Assembly: GCA_900542945.1 (NCBI GenBank)
Contig: UQPI01000024.1
Coordinates: 1-31,166 of the forward strand
Direction: 5' to 3'
Source: an uncultured Collinsella sp.
Lineage (GTDB): Bacteria > Actinomycetota > Coriobacteriia > Coriobacteriales > Coriobacteriaceae
DNA length: 31,166 nt
Under the pieces are notes generated by a model. The model worked only from the letters and a program-made list of their open reading frames with translations. It ran no database searches and was not told the origin of the DNA. Positions 14,209 through 22,959 of this stretch are shown here, one piece after another. The number at the start of each line of letters is the position of its first letter. Position 1 is the stretch's first letter. The translations under genes and the position numbers were made by a program.

Positions 14209-16866
14209 TTAGGCGCCGAGCGCGGTCTTAGCGGCCGCGAGGGCATCGGCAATACCCGCGGCGTTCTTGCCACCGGCCTGGGCCATGTTGGGACGGCCGC
14301 CACCGCGACCGTCAACCAGACCCGCAATCTGCTTGATCACGTTGCCGGCGTGGAACCCAGCCTTCACAGCGTCATCGGAGCCGGCAGCGAGCAGGGCCGG
14401 AGTGCCCTTCTCAGTCACGCTGGCGACGACACAAGCGACAGGGCCGGCGACCTTCTGGTGCACGGTATCCCATACGTTGCGCAGGTCGGCAGCTTCAAGG
14501 CCCTGGAGCTCAGCAACGACGAGCTTGTAGCCGCCGAGCTCGACGGCGCCCTCGATGGCGCTGGAAATGGCATCGGAGGAACCACCGGTCAGAGCCTTTT
14601 TGAGCTTATTGGACGTCTCGCGCAGCTCGGCCTGCAGGTTCTCCACACGGGCGGGAACCTCGTCGACGCGGCACTTGAGCGCAGCGGCGGCGGCGTCAAC
14701 GAGCGCCAAGCGGTCGGCCATGTAGTCGAGGGCACCCTTAGAGGTCACAGCCTCGATACGGCGGACATTGGAGCCTGTGGAGGACTCGGAAATAATCTTG
14801 AACAGGCCGATCTCGGCGGTGTTGGCGGCATGGGTGCCACCGCAGAGCTCGCGGGAGAACGGCTGGTCCTCGGCGCCCACGGAGACGACGCGAACGACAT
14901 CGCCGTACTTCTCTCCAAACAGAGCGACAGCGCCGGCAGCCTTAGCCTCGTCGATTCCCATGACACGGGTCACGACCGGCTTGGAAGCAAAGATCTGCTG
15001 GTTGACCAGGTCCTCGACAGCCTTGAGCTGCTCGGAGGACAGGGCCTCGAAGTGCGTAAAGTCAAAGCGCAGGTGCTCGGGCGTCACCAGCGAGCCGGCC
15101 TGGGAGACGTGCTCGCCCAGGACCCGCTTAAGGGCAGCGTCGAGCAGGTGCGTCGCGGTGTGGTTGCGGCGCAGGAAGCCACGGCGCTCGGCGTCGAGCG
15201 CGGCGGTCAGGGTAGCACCGACGGTCAGGGTGCCCTCGGCGACGTGCGCGACGTGGGCATACAGGCCGTTGTGGTTCTTGGTATCGGAAACGGTCAGCGC
15301 AACGCCATCGGCGGAAAGCTCGCCGGCGTCGCCCTGCTGGCCGCCCATCTCGGCATAGAACGGGGTGCGATCGAGCACGACCTCGACGTCCTCGCCCGCG
15401 GCAGCGGACTCGACGGACTCGCCGTTGCGCACGATGGCGATAACCTTGGCGCCCTCGATCACATCGTTGTCATAGCCATCGAACTCGGTCGCTGCGACCT
15501 TGTCGGAAAGCTCGACCCACACGTCGTTAAAGCTGCCCCAGGCATCGCCCTTGGCGTTGGCGCGGGCGCGGGCCTTCTGGTCCTCCATGCAAGCGGTAAA
15601 GCCATCCATGTCGACGTCGTGCCCAGCGGCACCGGCAATCTCGACGGTCAGGTCGATGGGGAAACCAAAGGTGTCGTGCAGCTTAAAGGCAACGTCGCCC
15701 GGAAGCACAGCGCCCTCGGCAAGCGCGACCAGGGCCTCGTCCAGGTAAACGCGGCCGTTGTCGAGCGTCGTGGAGAAGCGCTCCTCCTCGGAGGCGACGA
15801 TACCCTTGACGAGCGCGACGTTCTTGAGCAACTCGGGATAGGCCTCGCCCATCTGAGCGTTGACCTCGTCGATGAACTTGGTCAGGAAGGCACCCTCGAT
15901 ACCCAGCAGGCGACCGTGGAACACGGCACGGCGGAGCAGACGGCGAAGGACGTACTCGCGACCCTCGTTACCAGGGAGGATGCCGTCCGAGATCATAAAG
16001 TCGACGGCACGGGAGTGGTCGGCGATGATGCGCAGGGAGCGGCTGGCGCCGGAGTAATCGTCGGCGTCATAGGTCTTGCCGCTGATCTCCTCACCGAGCT
16101 TGATGAGGTGCTGCATCAGATCGCCGTCGTAGTTAGCAGTCTTGTGCTGCATGATAGCGGCCATGCGCTCCAGGCCCATGCCCGTATCGAGGTTGCGGTG
16201 CGGCAGCTCCGGCATGGAGCCGTCCTCCTGGCGGTCGTACTGGGTAAAGACGAGGTTCCAGAACTCAAGGAAGCGGTCGCAGTCGCAGCCAGGCTTGCAG
16301 TCGGGGCTGCCGCAGCCGACCTCCTCGCCCATGTCAAAGTAGATCTCGGAGCACGGACCGCAGGGACCGGTGGGGCCAGCGGCCCAGAAGTTGTCGTCCT
16401 CGCCCAGGCGGGAGATGTGGTCCTCGGCAACGCCCAGAGAACGCCACACGTCGTGGGTCTCGTCGTCCTCGGTAAAGACGGTAAAGTACAGGCGGTCGAG
16501 CGGCAGCTTGAACTCCTTGGTGATGAGCTCAAAGGCCCAAGCGCAAGCCTGCTCCTTGGAGACGCCGCCAAAAGAGAAATCGCCAAGCATCTCGAAGAAC
16601 GACAGGTGACGGCCGTCCTCGCCGATGCAATCGATGTCATTGGTGCGGACGCACTTCTGGCAGGAGATCGCGCCGATCTCCTTCATGGTCTTCTTGCCCT
16701 GGTAGTACTCCTTAAACTGGTTCATGCCGGCGTTGGCAAGCAGCAGCGAAGGATCGTCGGGGACGAGGGACGAAGAAGGATAGAGCTTAAGACCGCGCTC
16801 CTCAAAGAAGTTGAGGAACTTAGAGCGAATCTCGGCCGTAGTCATTGACGGGTAGTCAGCACTCAT
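14209..16866 (-). CDS. alaS: Alanine--tRNA ligase
   Basis: Class II synthetase that charges tRNA-Ala and edits mischarged Ser/Gly. The 885-aa protein has full domain content: a catalytic core (MTTAEIRSKFLNFFEERG; FFEMLGDFSFGG; GLERMA), a tRNA recognition region, an editing domain with NHTATHLL and CGGTHAANTAEIG (zinc ligands), and a C-Ala tail. A Cys-rich insert with four Cys in about 14 residues (GCGSPDCKPGCDCD) lies in the core, as in some Gram-positive AlaRS. The ATG at 16866 has GAGGAG about 9 nt upstream; the frame is open a further 30 codons but crosses the promoter. It is the first gene of the alaS-ruvX-mltG-yqeG-aroK-aroB-like operon. Confidence 0.96.
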   Translation of the reverse strand: MSADYPSMTTAEIRSKFLNFFEERGLKLYPSSSLVPDDPSLLLANAGMNQFKEYYQGKKTMKEIGAISCQKCVRTNDIDCIGEDGRHLSFFEMLGDFSFGGVSKEQACAWAFELITKEFKLPLDRLYFTVFTEDDETHDVWRSLGVAEDHISRLGEDDNFWAAGPTGPCGPCSEIYFDMGEEVGCGSPDCKPGCDCDRFLEFWNLVFTQYDRQEDGSMPELPHRNLDTGMGLERMAAIMQHKTANYDGDLMQHLIKLGEEISGKTYDADDYSGASRSLRIIADHSRAVDFMISDGILPGNEGREYVLRRLLRRAVFHGRLLGIEGAFLTKFIDEVNAQMGEAYPELLKNVALVKGIVASEEERFSTTLDNGRVYLDEALVALAEGAVLPGDVAFKLHDTFGFPIDLTVEIAGAAGHDVDMDGFTACMEDQKARARANAKGDAWGSFNDVWVELSDKVAATEFDGYDNDVIEGAKVIAIVRNGESVESAAAGEDVEVVLDRTPFYAEMGGQQGDAGELSADGVALTVSDTKNHNGLYAHVAHVAEGTLTVGATLTAALDAERRGFLRRNHTATHLLDAALKRVLGEHVSQAGSLVTPEHLRFDFTHFEALSSEQLKAVEDLVNQQIFASKPVVTRVMGIDEAKAAGAVALFGEKYGDVVRVVSVGAEDQPFSRELCGGTHAANTAEIGLFKIISESSTGSNVRRIEAVTSKGALDYMADRLALVDAAAAALKCRVDEVPARVENLQAELRETSNKLKKALTGGSSDAISSAIEGAVELGGYKLVVAELQGLEAADLRNVWDTVHQKVAGPVACVVASVTEKGTPALLAAGSDDAVKAGFHAGNVIKQIAGLVDGRGGGRPNMAQAGGKNAAGIADALAAAKTALGA

Positions 16867-16912
16867 AGAGGGAATCTCCTCGGTTTCACATCGAAACAGT
16901 TCAAACGTAACG

Positions 16913-16940
16913 ATATTACCATCCCGCCGCGTATGTGCAA
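16913..16940 (-). promoter_or_regulatory. Promoter of the alaS operon
   Basis: On the minus strand TTGCAC (-35, 16940-16935), a 16-nt spacer, then TAATAT (-10, 16918-16913). This puts the transcript start near 16906 and gives a leader of about 40 nt. The -35 box begins inside the T-run of the preceding operon's terminator, so the two signals abut. No T-box is visible in so short a leader. Confidence 0.65.
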
Positions 16941-16969
16941 AAAAGAGGGCCGGCACAATGCCGGCCCTT
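16939..16969 (-). terminator. Terminator after the sigma factor / AI-2E permease operon
   Basis: The stem GGGCCGGCA (16947-16955) pairs with TGCCGGCCC (16959-16967) across a 3-nt loop. On the minus strand CTTTTTT follows. It lies about 50 nt past the stop of the AI-2E family gene. Confidence 0.9.
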
Positions 16970-17018
16970 CAGCGAAATTGCATGTTAGCGCGTATGAATG
17001 TTAACCCGAATTACCCCG

Positions 17019-18428
17019 CTAGTTGTCGTCATCGTCCATGGAGCCGTCGATGCCGGTTTTGGTGTCGTCGTCCGTATTGGAATCGTCATCCTTGGCGAAG
17101 GGGTTCTTGAAAAAGCCTGTCGCGTCGGGCTGCAGGCCTGAGAGCTTAATCCAGGGATTATCGAGCTCGGGCTTGGGCATTGCCTGGGCCTCGGGCGCGG
17201 TCTCGTTGCCGATAAGCTCGGACTCATAGATGAACGTATCGTCTCCGAGCGCGTCGTAGGCGGCGACCGGGTTACCCTCGGTATCGCGATACGGAGTGCC
17301 CTTAAACACGGCGCCGTCGTATGCCACGAGCTGACGGCCGGTCTCGTTCTCAAAGTAGTAGACGAAGATGCCCTTGAGGGCCGCGCACAGCGGAATGGCG
17401 ATAACCATGCCGATGGGACCCATGAGTGCCGAACCGATAACGAGGGCCGTCAGGCTCATAACGGGATGCACCTGCACCGAGCTCTGCATGACCTTAGGCG
17501 AAATGACATTATCGGTGACATTTTGAGCCACCATGGTCACGACAAGCGTCCATAACGCCAGCATAGGGCTGAACATAAAGCCGAGCACCGTGGCGATCGC
17601 CGCACTCACCCAGGGACCGACAACCGGAACCAGGTGCATAATGCCGGTGAAGATGGCCATGAGTGCTGCATACGGATGGCCGATGATCGTAAAACCAATA
17701 AAGGCAAGAAAACCGCCACAGATCGATGTGATGACCATGCCACGCATGTAGCCGCCGACCGAACGCGAAAGGATGGCCACCATAAAGCGGTACGAGGTCT
17801 CCTTTTCCTGCCCGATGATGGTGCAGACCTCGTGGTGCATGCGGGGATAATCGCAGGCAAGCCAGTAGGCAAGCACCAGACCCAGGAAGATGACGAACAG
17901 CTGCGAGGCCGTGTTGGTAATGAGCGGAAACACACCGCGGCCGAGCTCAGCAGCGATTTGCGAGACGTACTTGGACGCTACGGTAACCAACGAAGAAAGA
18001 TTGTCGTCCAGATACTCCTTGAGCGGCGTGTTGTTGAGCGTCTTAGCGTGCGAGAGCATCTCGTTGAGATCACCACCCGCAACACGAAGCTGCTCGGGCA
18101 GGCGGCTCAGGACTTCCATGATTTGACCGAGCAAAATAGGCGATAGGATGCAGACGACGCCGACGAGCACGGCAACAACCACAATGAGTGCGATGAGCGA
18201 ACCGAGGCCACGTCCGACGCCGTGATGCTCGAGCCAGTTGGTGATCGGAGACATCACAAAAGCGATGATGGAACCGACAGCGAGAAACTCGATGACCGGT
18301 GCCAGGATGCCCATAAGGTTAAAGATTACGGCAGCGATGACAATGCAGCCGACGACGCCCCAAATGCGCAGCGTCAGAATGCGGGTATCGCGAAGCGTGC
18401 GGTCGATTTGTTGGGGGTGCTCACTCAT
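17019..18428 (-). CDS. AI-2E family transporter (PerM/YdiK-like)
   Basis: Polytopic membrane protein (469 aa) of the AI-2E exporter family (TqsA/PerM/YdiK). Members are proposed to export small molecules, or in some lineages act as Na+/H+ antiporters; the substrate here is unknown. About seven or eight hydrophobic segments lie between residues 18 and 360, with the family pattern GxxxAFIGFTIIGHPYAALM, LVPVVGPW and NVISPKVMQSSVQVHP. A soluble tail of about 110 residues follows, ending in a very acidic Asp-rich run. The start overlaps the sigma-factor stop as ATGA, so the two proteins are made together. This coupling to a SigB-type sigma factor suggests a stress or envelope role (inference). Confidence 0.85.
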   Translation of the reverse strand: MSEHPQQIDRTLRDTRILTLRIWGVVGCIVIAAVIFNLMGILAPVIEFLAVGSIIAFVMSPITNWLEHHGVGRGLGSLIALIVVVAVLVGVVCILSPILLGQIMEVLSRLPEQLRVAGGDLNEMLSHAKTLNNTPLKEYLDDNLSSLVTVASKYVSQIAAELGRGVFPLITNTASQLFVIFLGLVLAYWLACDYPRMHHEVCTIIGQEKETSYRFMVAILSRSVGGYMRGMVITSICGGFLAFIGFTIIGHPYAALMAIFTGIMHLVPVVGPWVSAAIATVLGFMFSPMLALWTLVVTMVAQNVTDNVISPKVMQSSVQVHPVMSLTALVIGSALMGPIGMVIAIPLCAALKGIFVYYFENETGRQLVAYDGAVFKGTPYRDTEGNPVAAYDALGDDTFIYESELIGNETAPEAQAMPKPELDNPWIKLSGLQPDATGFFKNPFAKDDDSNTDDDTKTGIDGSMDDDDN

Positions 18429-19216
18429 GAACGAATCATCACTCCGTCGGGGTCGATCTTATCTTGAATCTTCTTAAGGGTACGGCGCAGCAGGCGCGAG
18501 ACCTGCACCTGCGAGATGCCCAGCTTCTTGGCGATCTCGATCTGGGTCATGCCCTTTACGAAGCGCAACTCGATAACCTCGCGCTCGCGAGGCGAGAAAT
18601 CGCGGATGGCTTCCTCGATTACCAGGCGGTCATCGGTAAAGTCGAGCTCGTTGTCCTCGTCGGCATAGCGGTCGAGAATCGAAGGCGCATCGTCGGAATC
18701 GGACGCGCCAGGAGCCTCGATGGGCACCGAGGTGTAGGCCGAGGACGATTCCATGGCTTCGAGCACCTCGTCGACAGTCACGTCGAGGTATTCGGCGATT
18801 TCCTCAACCTTGGGCGAACGCTGTAGCTCGTTGGTGAGCTTATCGGTAGCCTGGTTGACCTTGGCCGAGAGCTCCTGCAAACGTCGGGGCACGCGCACGC
18901 TCCAGCCCTTGTCGCGGAAGTGGCGCTTAATCTCGCCCAGGATGGTGGGCGTGGCAAACGTCGTGAACTCAAGTCCGCGTTCAGGGTCAAAGCGGTCGAT
19001 AGCCTTGAGCAAGCCCAGATAGCCGACCTGCAAAAGGTCATCGAGCGGCTCACCGCGGTTTTTAAATTTGTTGGCAAGAAACCTTACCAGGTTCATATGG
19101 GACATAACGAGCTGCTCGCGAGCATCCGGATCACCGGTCTCCTTATAACGACGAAACAGCTCGCGGGTTTTCTCCTTGTCCCAAGCGGTTTTGCCGCTCC
19201 GGGAACGTTCGGTCAT
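18425..19216 (-). CDS. SigB/SigF-type RNA polymerase sigma factor
   Basis: Alternative sigma factor of the sigma-70 SigB/SigF/SigG group (263 aa), acting in the cytoplasm with RNA polymerase. Region 2 includes MNLVRFLANKFKNRGEPLDD and LLQVGYLGLLKAIDRFDPERG. Region 3 has VRVPRRLQELSAKVNQA. Region 4 ends with the helix-turn-helix GMTQIEIAKKLGISQVQVSR. Members control general stress or sporulation genes; Coriobacteriia do not sporulate, so general stress is likelier. The ribosome site is weak (AAGGCGGAT), and only 1 nt separates it from the RsbW-like gene upstream, which suggests coupled synthesis of sigma factor and its presumed partner. Confidence 0.92.
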   Translation of the reverse strand: MTERSRSGKTAWDKEKTRELFRRYKETGDPDAREQLVMSHMNLVRFLANKFKNRGEPLDDLLQVGYLGLLKAIDRFDPERGLEFTTFATPTILGEIKRHFRDKGWSVRVPRRLQELSAKVNQATDKLTNELQRSPKVEEIAEYLDVTVDEVLEAMESSSAYTSVPIEAPGASDSDDAPSILDRYADEDNELDFTDDRLVIEEAIRDFSPREREVIELRFVKGMTQIEIAKKLGISQVQVSRLLRRTLKKIQDKIDPDGVMIRS

Positions 19217-19217
19217 A

Positions 19218-19595
19218 TTAGATATCCGCCTTGAGGTCGAGGGAAAGCGTTAGGGGCGCCGCAGTCTTTTCGTAGGAATCGCACACGCTTGCAAGAATGA
19301 GCTCGGCATACACAGCAGCCTGGTCATCCTCGTCGACGGTGGCCTGTTCCCCAAAGGTAAAGGTCATGCCGACGTGAGATTCGTCCACATCAAATTGAAT
19401 GGTGATGTCGTCGCAGTCGACCGCGGTGCACCCAAAGATGAAGGCTTCCTCGGCAGCCATGCGGATGTCCTCGATACGATCGACAGACATGGAGCACAGG
19501 GCGCCGACGTTGGCGGCCGTCATGCGCACCAAGCGCGCGAGACGCGGATCACCGGCAACGCTCAGCGTGATGGGACAGGTTGCTTCGCTACTCAT
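19218..19595 (-). CDS. RsbW-like anti-sigma factor homologue, ATP site degenerate
   Basis: A 125-aa protein resembling the serine-kinase anti-sigma factors RsbW/SpoIIAB (GHKL fold) and placed directly before a SigB-type sigma gene, as rsbW is in many operons. The segment IEDIRMAAEEAFIFGCTA (41-58) aligns with the N-box helix of RsbW. The base Glu50 is kept, but the Mg/ATP-binding Asn is Phe54 and the following His is Ala58. No DxGxG box is present; the region reads MTFTFGEQATVDEDD. It could still bind the sigma factor but probably not phosphorylate an RsbV antagonist; no rsbV is nearby. The start at 19595 follows GAGGAG and overlaps the DUF948 gene by 8 bp. Its regulatory role is inferred from homology and position. 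Confidence 0.7.
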   Translation of the reverse strand: MSSEATCPITLSVAGDPRLARLVRMTAANVGALCSMSVDRIEDIRMAAEEAFIFGCTAVDCDDITIQFDVDESHVGMTFTFGEQATVDEDDQAAVYAELILASVCDSYEKTAAPLTLSLDLKADI

Positions 19596-20175
19596 CGCAG
19601 GACTCCTCGGAGGTCTCGGCGGGCGTATAAGTGAAATACTGAGCGGGCTTAGCAGCGGGCTTCTGAACATCATCGTCGTCAGCAGCGGCATCGTCATCGC
19701 CAATCAGAACGCGCTCAGTAGGCTGCTCGGCCTCGGCGGCGGCAGCGGCGAGCTTGCGATCGGCGTCGGCTGCAGGAGCCTTCACCTTATTGAAGAGCTT
19801 CTGCACGGCGCCAGCAGCAGAATCAGTCACGCTCGATACGGCATTGCTGGCCTCGGCCACGCTGCCCGTGACCTCGGAGATGTCGCGAACGACCGCCTCA
19901 ACCTCAACGAGGTTAGACGTCAGAGCATCAACGGCAGTCTTGCTCGACTTGAGGAGCGGCTCAACCTGTGCCAGCGCGGGGGTGAGCTCATCGACAGCGC
20001 CATCGAGCTTTGCCACCACAGGCTGTGCCTCGGCGAGCGTATTGTTAAGGTCACTCACCGTCTTGTCGAGCGAGTCGACGACGGTGCGAGTCTTGCGCAG
20101 CGTGAGCGCGAGCTCGACAACAGCCCACACGCCGGCAACGGCGAGCACCAGCAGGGCGATTTGAATGGGACTCAT
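19588..20175 (-). CDS. DUF948 domain membrane-anchored protein
   Basis: A 195-aa protein with an N-terminal membrane helix (about 5-24). A long helical, probably coiled-coil segment (about 28-130) is rich in Val, Leu, Asp and Thr in heptad-like spacing, matching the DUF948 family. The tail (about 131-195) is Ala-rich and strongly acidic. Family members are small general-stress or envelope proteins of unknown biochemistry (YtxG-like). It is the first gene of the operon with the RsbW-like protein, sigma factor and AI-2E permease. GGGAGG precedes the ATG. The upstream 95 nt should hold the promoter, but I see no convincing -35/-10 pair there. Confidence 0.8.
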   Translation of the reverse strand: MSPIQIALLVLAVAGVWAVVELALTLRKTRTVVDSLDKTVSDLNNTLAEAQPVVAKLDGAVDELTPALAQVEPLLKSSKTAVDALTSNLVEVEAVVRDISEVTGSVAEASNAVSSVTDSAAGAVQKLFNKVKAPAADADRKLAAAAAEAEQPTERVLIGDDDAAADDDDVQKPAAKPAQYFTYTPAETSEESCDE

Positions 20176-20270
20176 GCAAGCCTCCCGAAGGAATCGAAAT
20201 ACAGACGTTTTTCATGGTACCCCAAAGAAGGGCAAAGATACCCAAAGGGAATGCGCGAGGCGCCAATGGC

Positions 20271-21620
20271 CTACTTGGGAGCGTTGCCGCTACGGTCGCG
20301 CTCGCTTTGCTCCACACGCCACTCTTCCCAACCGCGGCCGGCAGGCTGCCAGAACGCGCCGCGCTCCAACCCCTCGGGCAAATAGCGCTGATCGACCCAG
20401 CCTTCGGGATAATCGTGCGGGTACTTGTATACACCGTACTCGTCGCTGCCGGGACGGTGACGATCGCGCAGGTAGCTGGGCACCTCGCGAAGACCACTGC
20501 TGTGGATATCGGCCAGCGCCGCATCGATCGAGGCCTCGCACGCGTTGGACTTAGGCGCCAGGCACACATAGAGCGCAGCCTGAGCCAGGTTGATGCGACA
20601 CTCGGGATAGCCAATGACCTCGGCAGATTTAAATGCGGCATGTGCCACCAAAAGCGCCTGCGGGTCGGCGTTGCCAACATCCTCGGAAGCCTGAATCATA
20701 ATGCGGCGAGCGATAAACTTGGGATCCTCCCCCGCATCAATCATGCGCGCAAGCCAATAGATCGTGGCATCGGGGTCGCTACCGCGCATAGACTTAATAA
20801 ACGCGCTAATAATGTCATAGTGCATGTCACCGTTTTTGTCATACGAAAACCCACGACGCGGATTGGCGATCTTCACGTCGTCCACGGTAATGGGATAGCG
20901 TTCCCCCGCCGCCGGCGCTGGCGTTCCCTCGGTATCGGGACGCGTAACGGCAATCTCGCTCGCAAGCTCGAGCGTCGTGAGTGCTGAGCGAGCATCGCCC
21001 GCGGCCAATGTGCAAATGGTTTTAACCGTATCCTCATCGGCCGAGAACTTACCGTTTAAACCCTGCGGCGCCTCGAGCGCACGCTCAATGAGCGTGGCGA
21101 TATCCTCGTCCTTCAGGTGCTCAAGCTCTACCACGCGCCCACGCGACAACAGTGCGGAGTTGACCTCAAAGTACGGGTTTTCCGTCGTGGCGCCAATCAT
21201 AATGACGATGCGGTTCTCGACCGCATGCAGCAGGGCATCCTGCTGCGACTTAGAGAAGCGATGAATCTCGTCGATGAAAAGAATGGTGCGGCGGTCGTAC
21301 GTATTCAGGCGCGTCTTTGCCTCGTCGATCACGCGACGCAGGTCCTTCACGGTGCCCGTCACGGCGCTGACCTCGACAAACTCACTCTTGGTATGGTTGG
21401 CGATAATATGGGCCAGCGTCGTCTTGCCCGTACCGGCGGGGCCGTACAGAATCACACTCGACAGCACATCATGCTCAATCGCGGCGCGCAGCCACGAGCC
21501 CTTACCGACGGCCTTTTGCTGGCCCACATACTCGTCGAGCGAATTGGGGCGCATACGCACCGCAAGCGGCGCATTTTTAAAGGAGCGCTCGCGCGTCGAA
21601 GCAGAAAAAAGGTCGTCCAT
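20271..21620 (-). CDS. rarA: Replication-associated recombination protein A (RarA/MgsA) ATPase
   Basis: AAA+ ATPase related to clamp loaders that acts at stalled replication forks. The 449-aa protein has Walker A GPAGTGKT, Walker B LFIDEIHRFSKSQQDALL, sensor 1 GATTENPYFEVNSALLSR, and the C-terminal tetramerisation region (MRGSDPDATIYWLARMIDAG; RRIMIQASEDVGNADP; YKYPHDYPEGWVDQRYLPEG). I chose the ATG at 21620 because family proteins start MDLF-like and GGGA lies 5 nt upstream. ATGs at 21626 and 21635 are possible. It lies 60 nt after the dGTPase-like gene on the same strand. A TATACT in that gap (21665-21660) could be a -10 box of its own. Confidence 0.93.
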   Translation of the reverse strand: MDDLFSASTRERSFKNAPLAVRMRPNSLDEYVGQQKAVGKGSWLRAAIEHDVLSSVILYGPAGTGKTTLAHIIANHTKSEFVEVSAVTGTVKDLRRVIDEAKTRLNTYDRRTILFIDEIHRFSKSQQDALLHAVENRIVIMIGATTENPYFEVNSALLSRGRVVELEHLKDEDIATLIERALEAPQGLNGKFSADEDTVKTICTLAAGDARSALTTLELASEIAVTRPDTEGTPAPAAGERYPITVDDVKIANPRRGFSYDKNGDMHYDIISAFIKSMRGSDPDATIYWLARMIDAGEDPKFIARRIMIQASEDVGNADPQALLVAHAAFKSAEVIGYPECRINLAQAALYVCLAPKSNACEASIDAALADIHSSGLREVPSYLRDRHRPGSDEYGVYKYPHDYPEGWVDQRYLPEGLERGAFWQPAGRGWEEWRVEQSERDRSGNAPK

Positions 21621-21680
21621 AGCCATCCCGTGCATTAATCAAAATCGTTGTTGACCAACAGTATACCGAAAGGATACGAA

Positions 21681-22928
21681 CTACCGTTCGTTAATATAGG
21701 TGCGGTGCGGAAACTTTAGACCTGGGAACAATTTGCTCGTCAGCTCGCAGAAATAACCATCCGTCATGCTTGCGATGTAATCGACGACGGCCTGATCCTT
21801 GTCATCCTGCCAGGCATAGGCGCGATCGTAGTAGGAAAGCTGCTGCTCAACACGCGAAATGTGGTGCTTAAAGATGTAGGAGGACTCGTCACCCTCGTTT
21901 ATATCCTGCAGGCAACGGTCGTAGAGCTTTTCGAAGGCCTCGCGCAGTTCCACTTCGGAGTCGCCTTCGATACCGCCCTTGCTATAGATCTTCTCGTAGT
22001 TCTCGCGCTTCGCCCGCCGGATCTCCTCAAACAGGTCCTCGCTCATCTCGATACGCGGTTTGCCGTAGCTATGCTCAACGATATCGATAGAAGCGTGCGT
22101 GAGGATCCAGCTGTTGTAAGCCCCGCCCAGGCCATCGTCAAAAGCGTCGGGTGACAACAGGCCCGCCGCAATGGCGTCTTGGCGATCGCGCCCAACGTAG
22201 GCGAGGATATCCGAAATGCGGACCACACAGCCCTCGAGCGTCATGGGGCGCAGGTGCTCGATCGCGCCATAGCCCGTGGCAATGCAGTCCTCGAGGGTAC
22301 GGTCGAACTGGTCAAACGACGCCATGTCCGAGAGTTCAAAGACACGCTGCTCGTACTCGCCGTTATGGCACAGCACGCCGTCGAGCGCCTGGAGCGACAC
22401 GTTGCGGCCGTACAGCTCGTCGAGCACGCGGACGGACTGCACGTTATGGAAAAAATAACGACCCGTACGCTCGTGATAGATATCGTTGAGGAAACGCTCG
22501 CCGGCATGGCCAAAGGGCGTGTGGCCCAAATCGTGGCCCAGGCCAATCGCCTCGATCAAATCGCAGTTGAGGCCCAGGGCACGGCCGATATCGCGGGCAA
22601 TGCGCGAGACGAGCTGCACATGAAGGCCGCGCCGCGACAGATCGTCGTTGCTGCGAAAGCTAAAGACCTGCGTTTTGCCTGCATAACGCGTGTACGCAGG
22701 AAGATGAAGGATCTTTTCGGTGTCGCGCATAAATGCCGGTCGCATGAGCGTGCCTTTGTCGGCAGCGCGATCAATACGACGAATGACCTGGTCATCGCCG
22801 CATCGATAAGGATTAACGACACCCGAGGCGCGGTCGGCGGCGATACGCTCGACCAGCTCGGGCGACAACGCCGCGGGAATGCGGTCCATGCGCGCCTTAA
22901 TGACGGCCGTTTCTTGATTAGTTGCCAT
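21681..22928 (-). CDS. dGTPase-like HD-domain deoxynucleoside triphosphohydrolase
   Basis: HD-superfamily hydrolase of the Dgt/dGTPase-like group, which releases triphosphate from dNTPs and so affects dNTP pools. The 415-aa protein has the metal motif H...HD...: His103 (GLHVQLVSRIARDIG), then IGLGHDLGHTPFGHAGE with His132/Asp133, and a distal Asp in RISDILAYVGRD. The N-terminal KGTLMRPAFMRDTEKILHLP and AYTRYAGKTQVF fit the family. The start at 22928 follows AAGGAG with a 6-nt gap; the ATG at 22955 is only open frame. It is 31 nt after the prepilin peptidase gene, likely co-transcribed. Substrate preference (dGTP or dNTPs generally) cannot be read from sequence. Confidence 0.9.
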   Translation of the reverse strand: MATNQETAVIKARMDRIPAALSPELVERIAADRASGVVNPYRCGDDQVIRRIDRAADKGTLMRPAFMRDTEKILHLPAYTRYAGKTQVFSFRSNDDLSRRGLHVQLVSRIARDIGRALGLNCDLIEAIGLGHDLGHTPFGHAGERFLNDIYHERTGRYFFHNVQSVRVLDELYGRNVSLQALDGVLCHNGEYEQRVFELSDMASFDQFDRTLEDCIATGYGAIEHLRPMTLEGCVVRISDILAYVGRDRQDAIAAGLLSPDAFDDGLGGAYNSWILTHASIDIVEHSYGKPRIEMSEDLFEEIRRAKRENYEKIYSKGGIEGDSEVELREAFEKLYDRCLQDINEGDESSYIFKHHISRVEQQLSYYDRAYAWQDDKDQAVVDYIASMTDGYFCELTSKLFPGLKFPHRTYINER

Positions 22929-22959
22929 GGCATGCTCCTTAAAAAGGATGCGCAATCGG

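Noticed and set aside
14350..16848. 832-aa open frame opposite alaS
   Set aside because: Antisense frame created by strong codon bias in alaS; no recognisable motif and no start signal.
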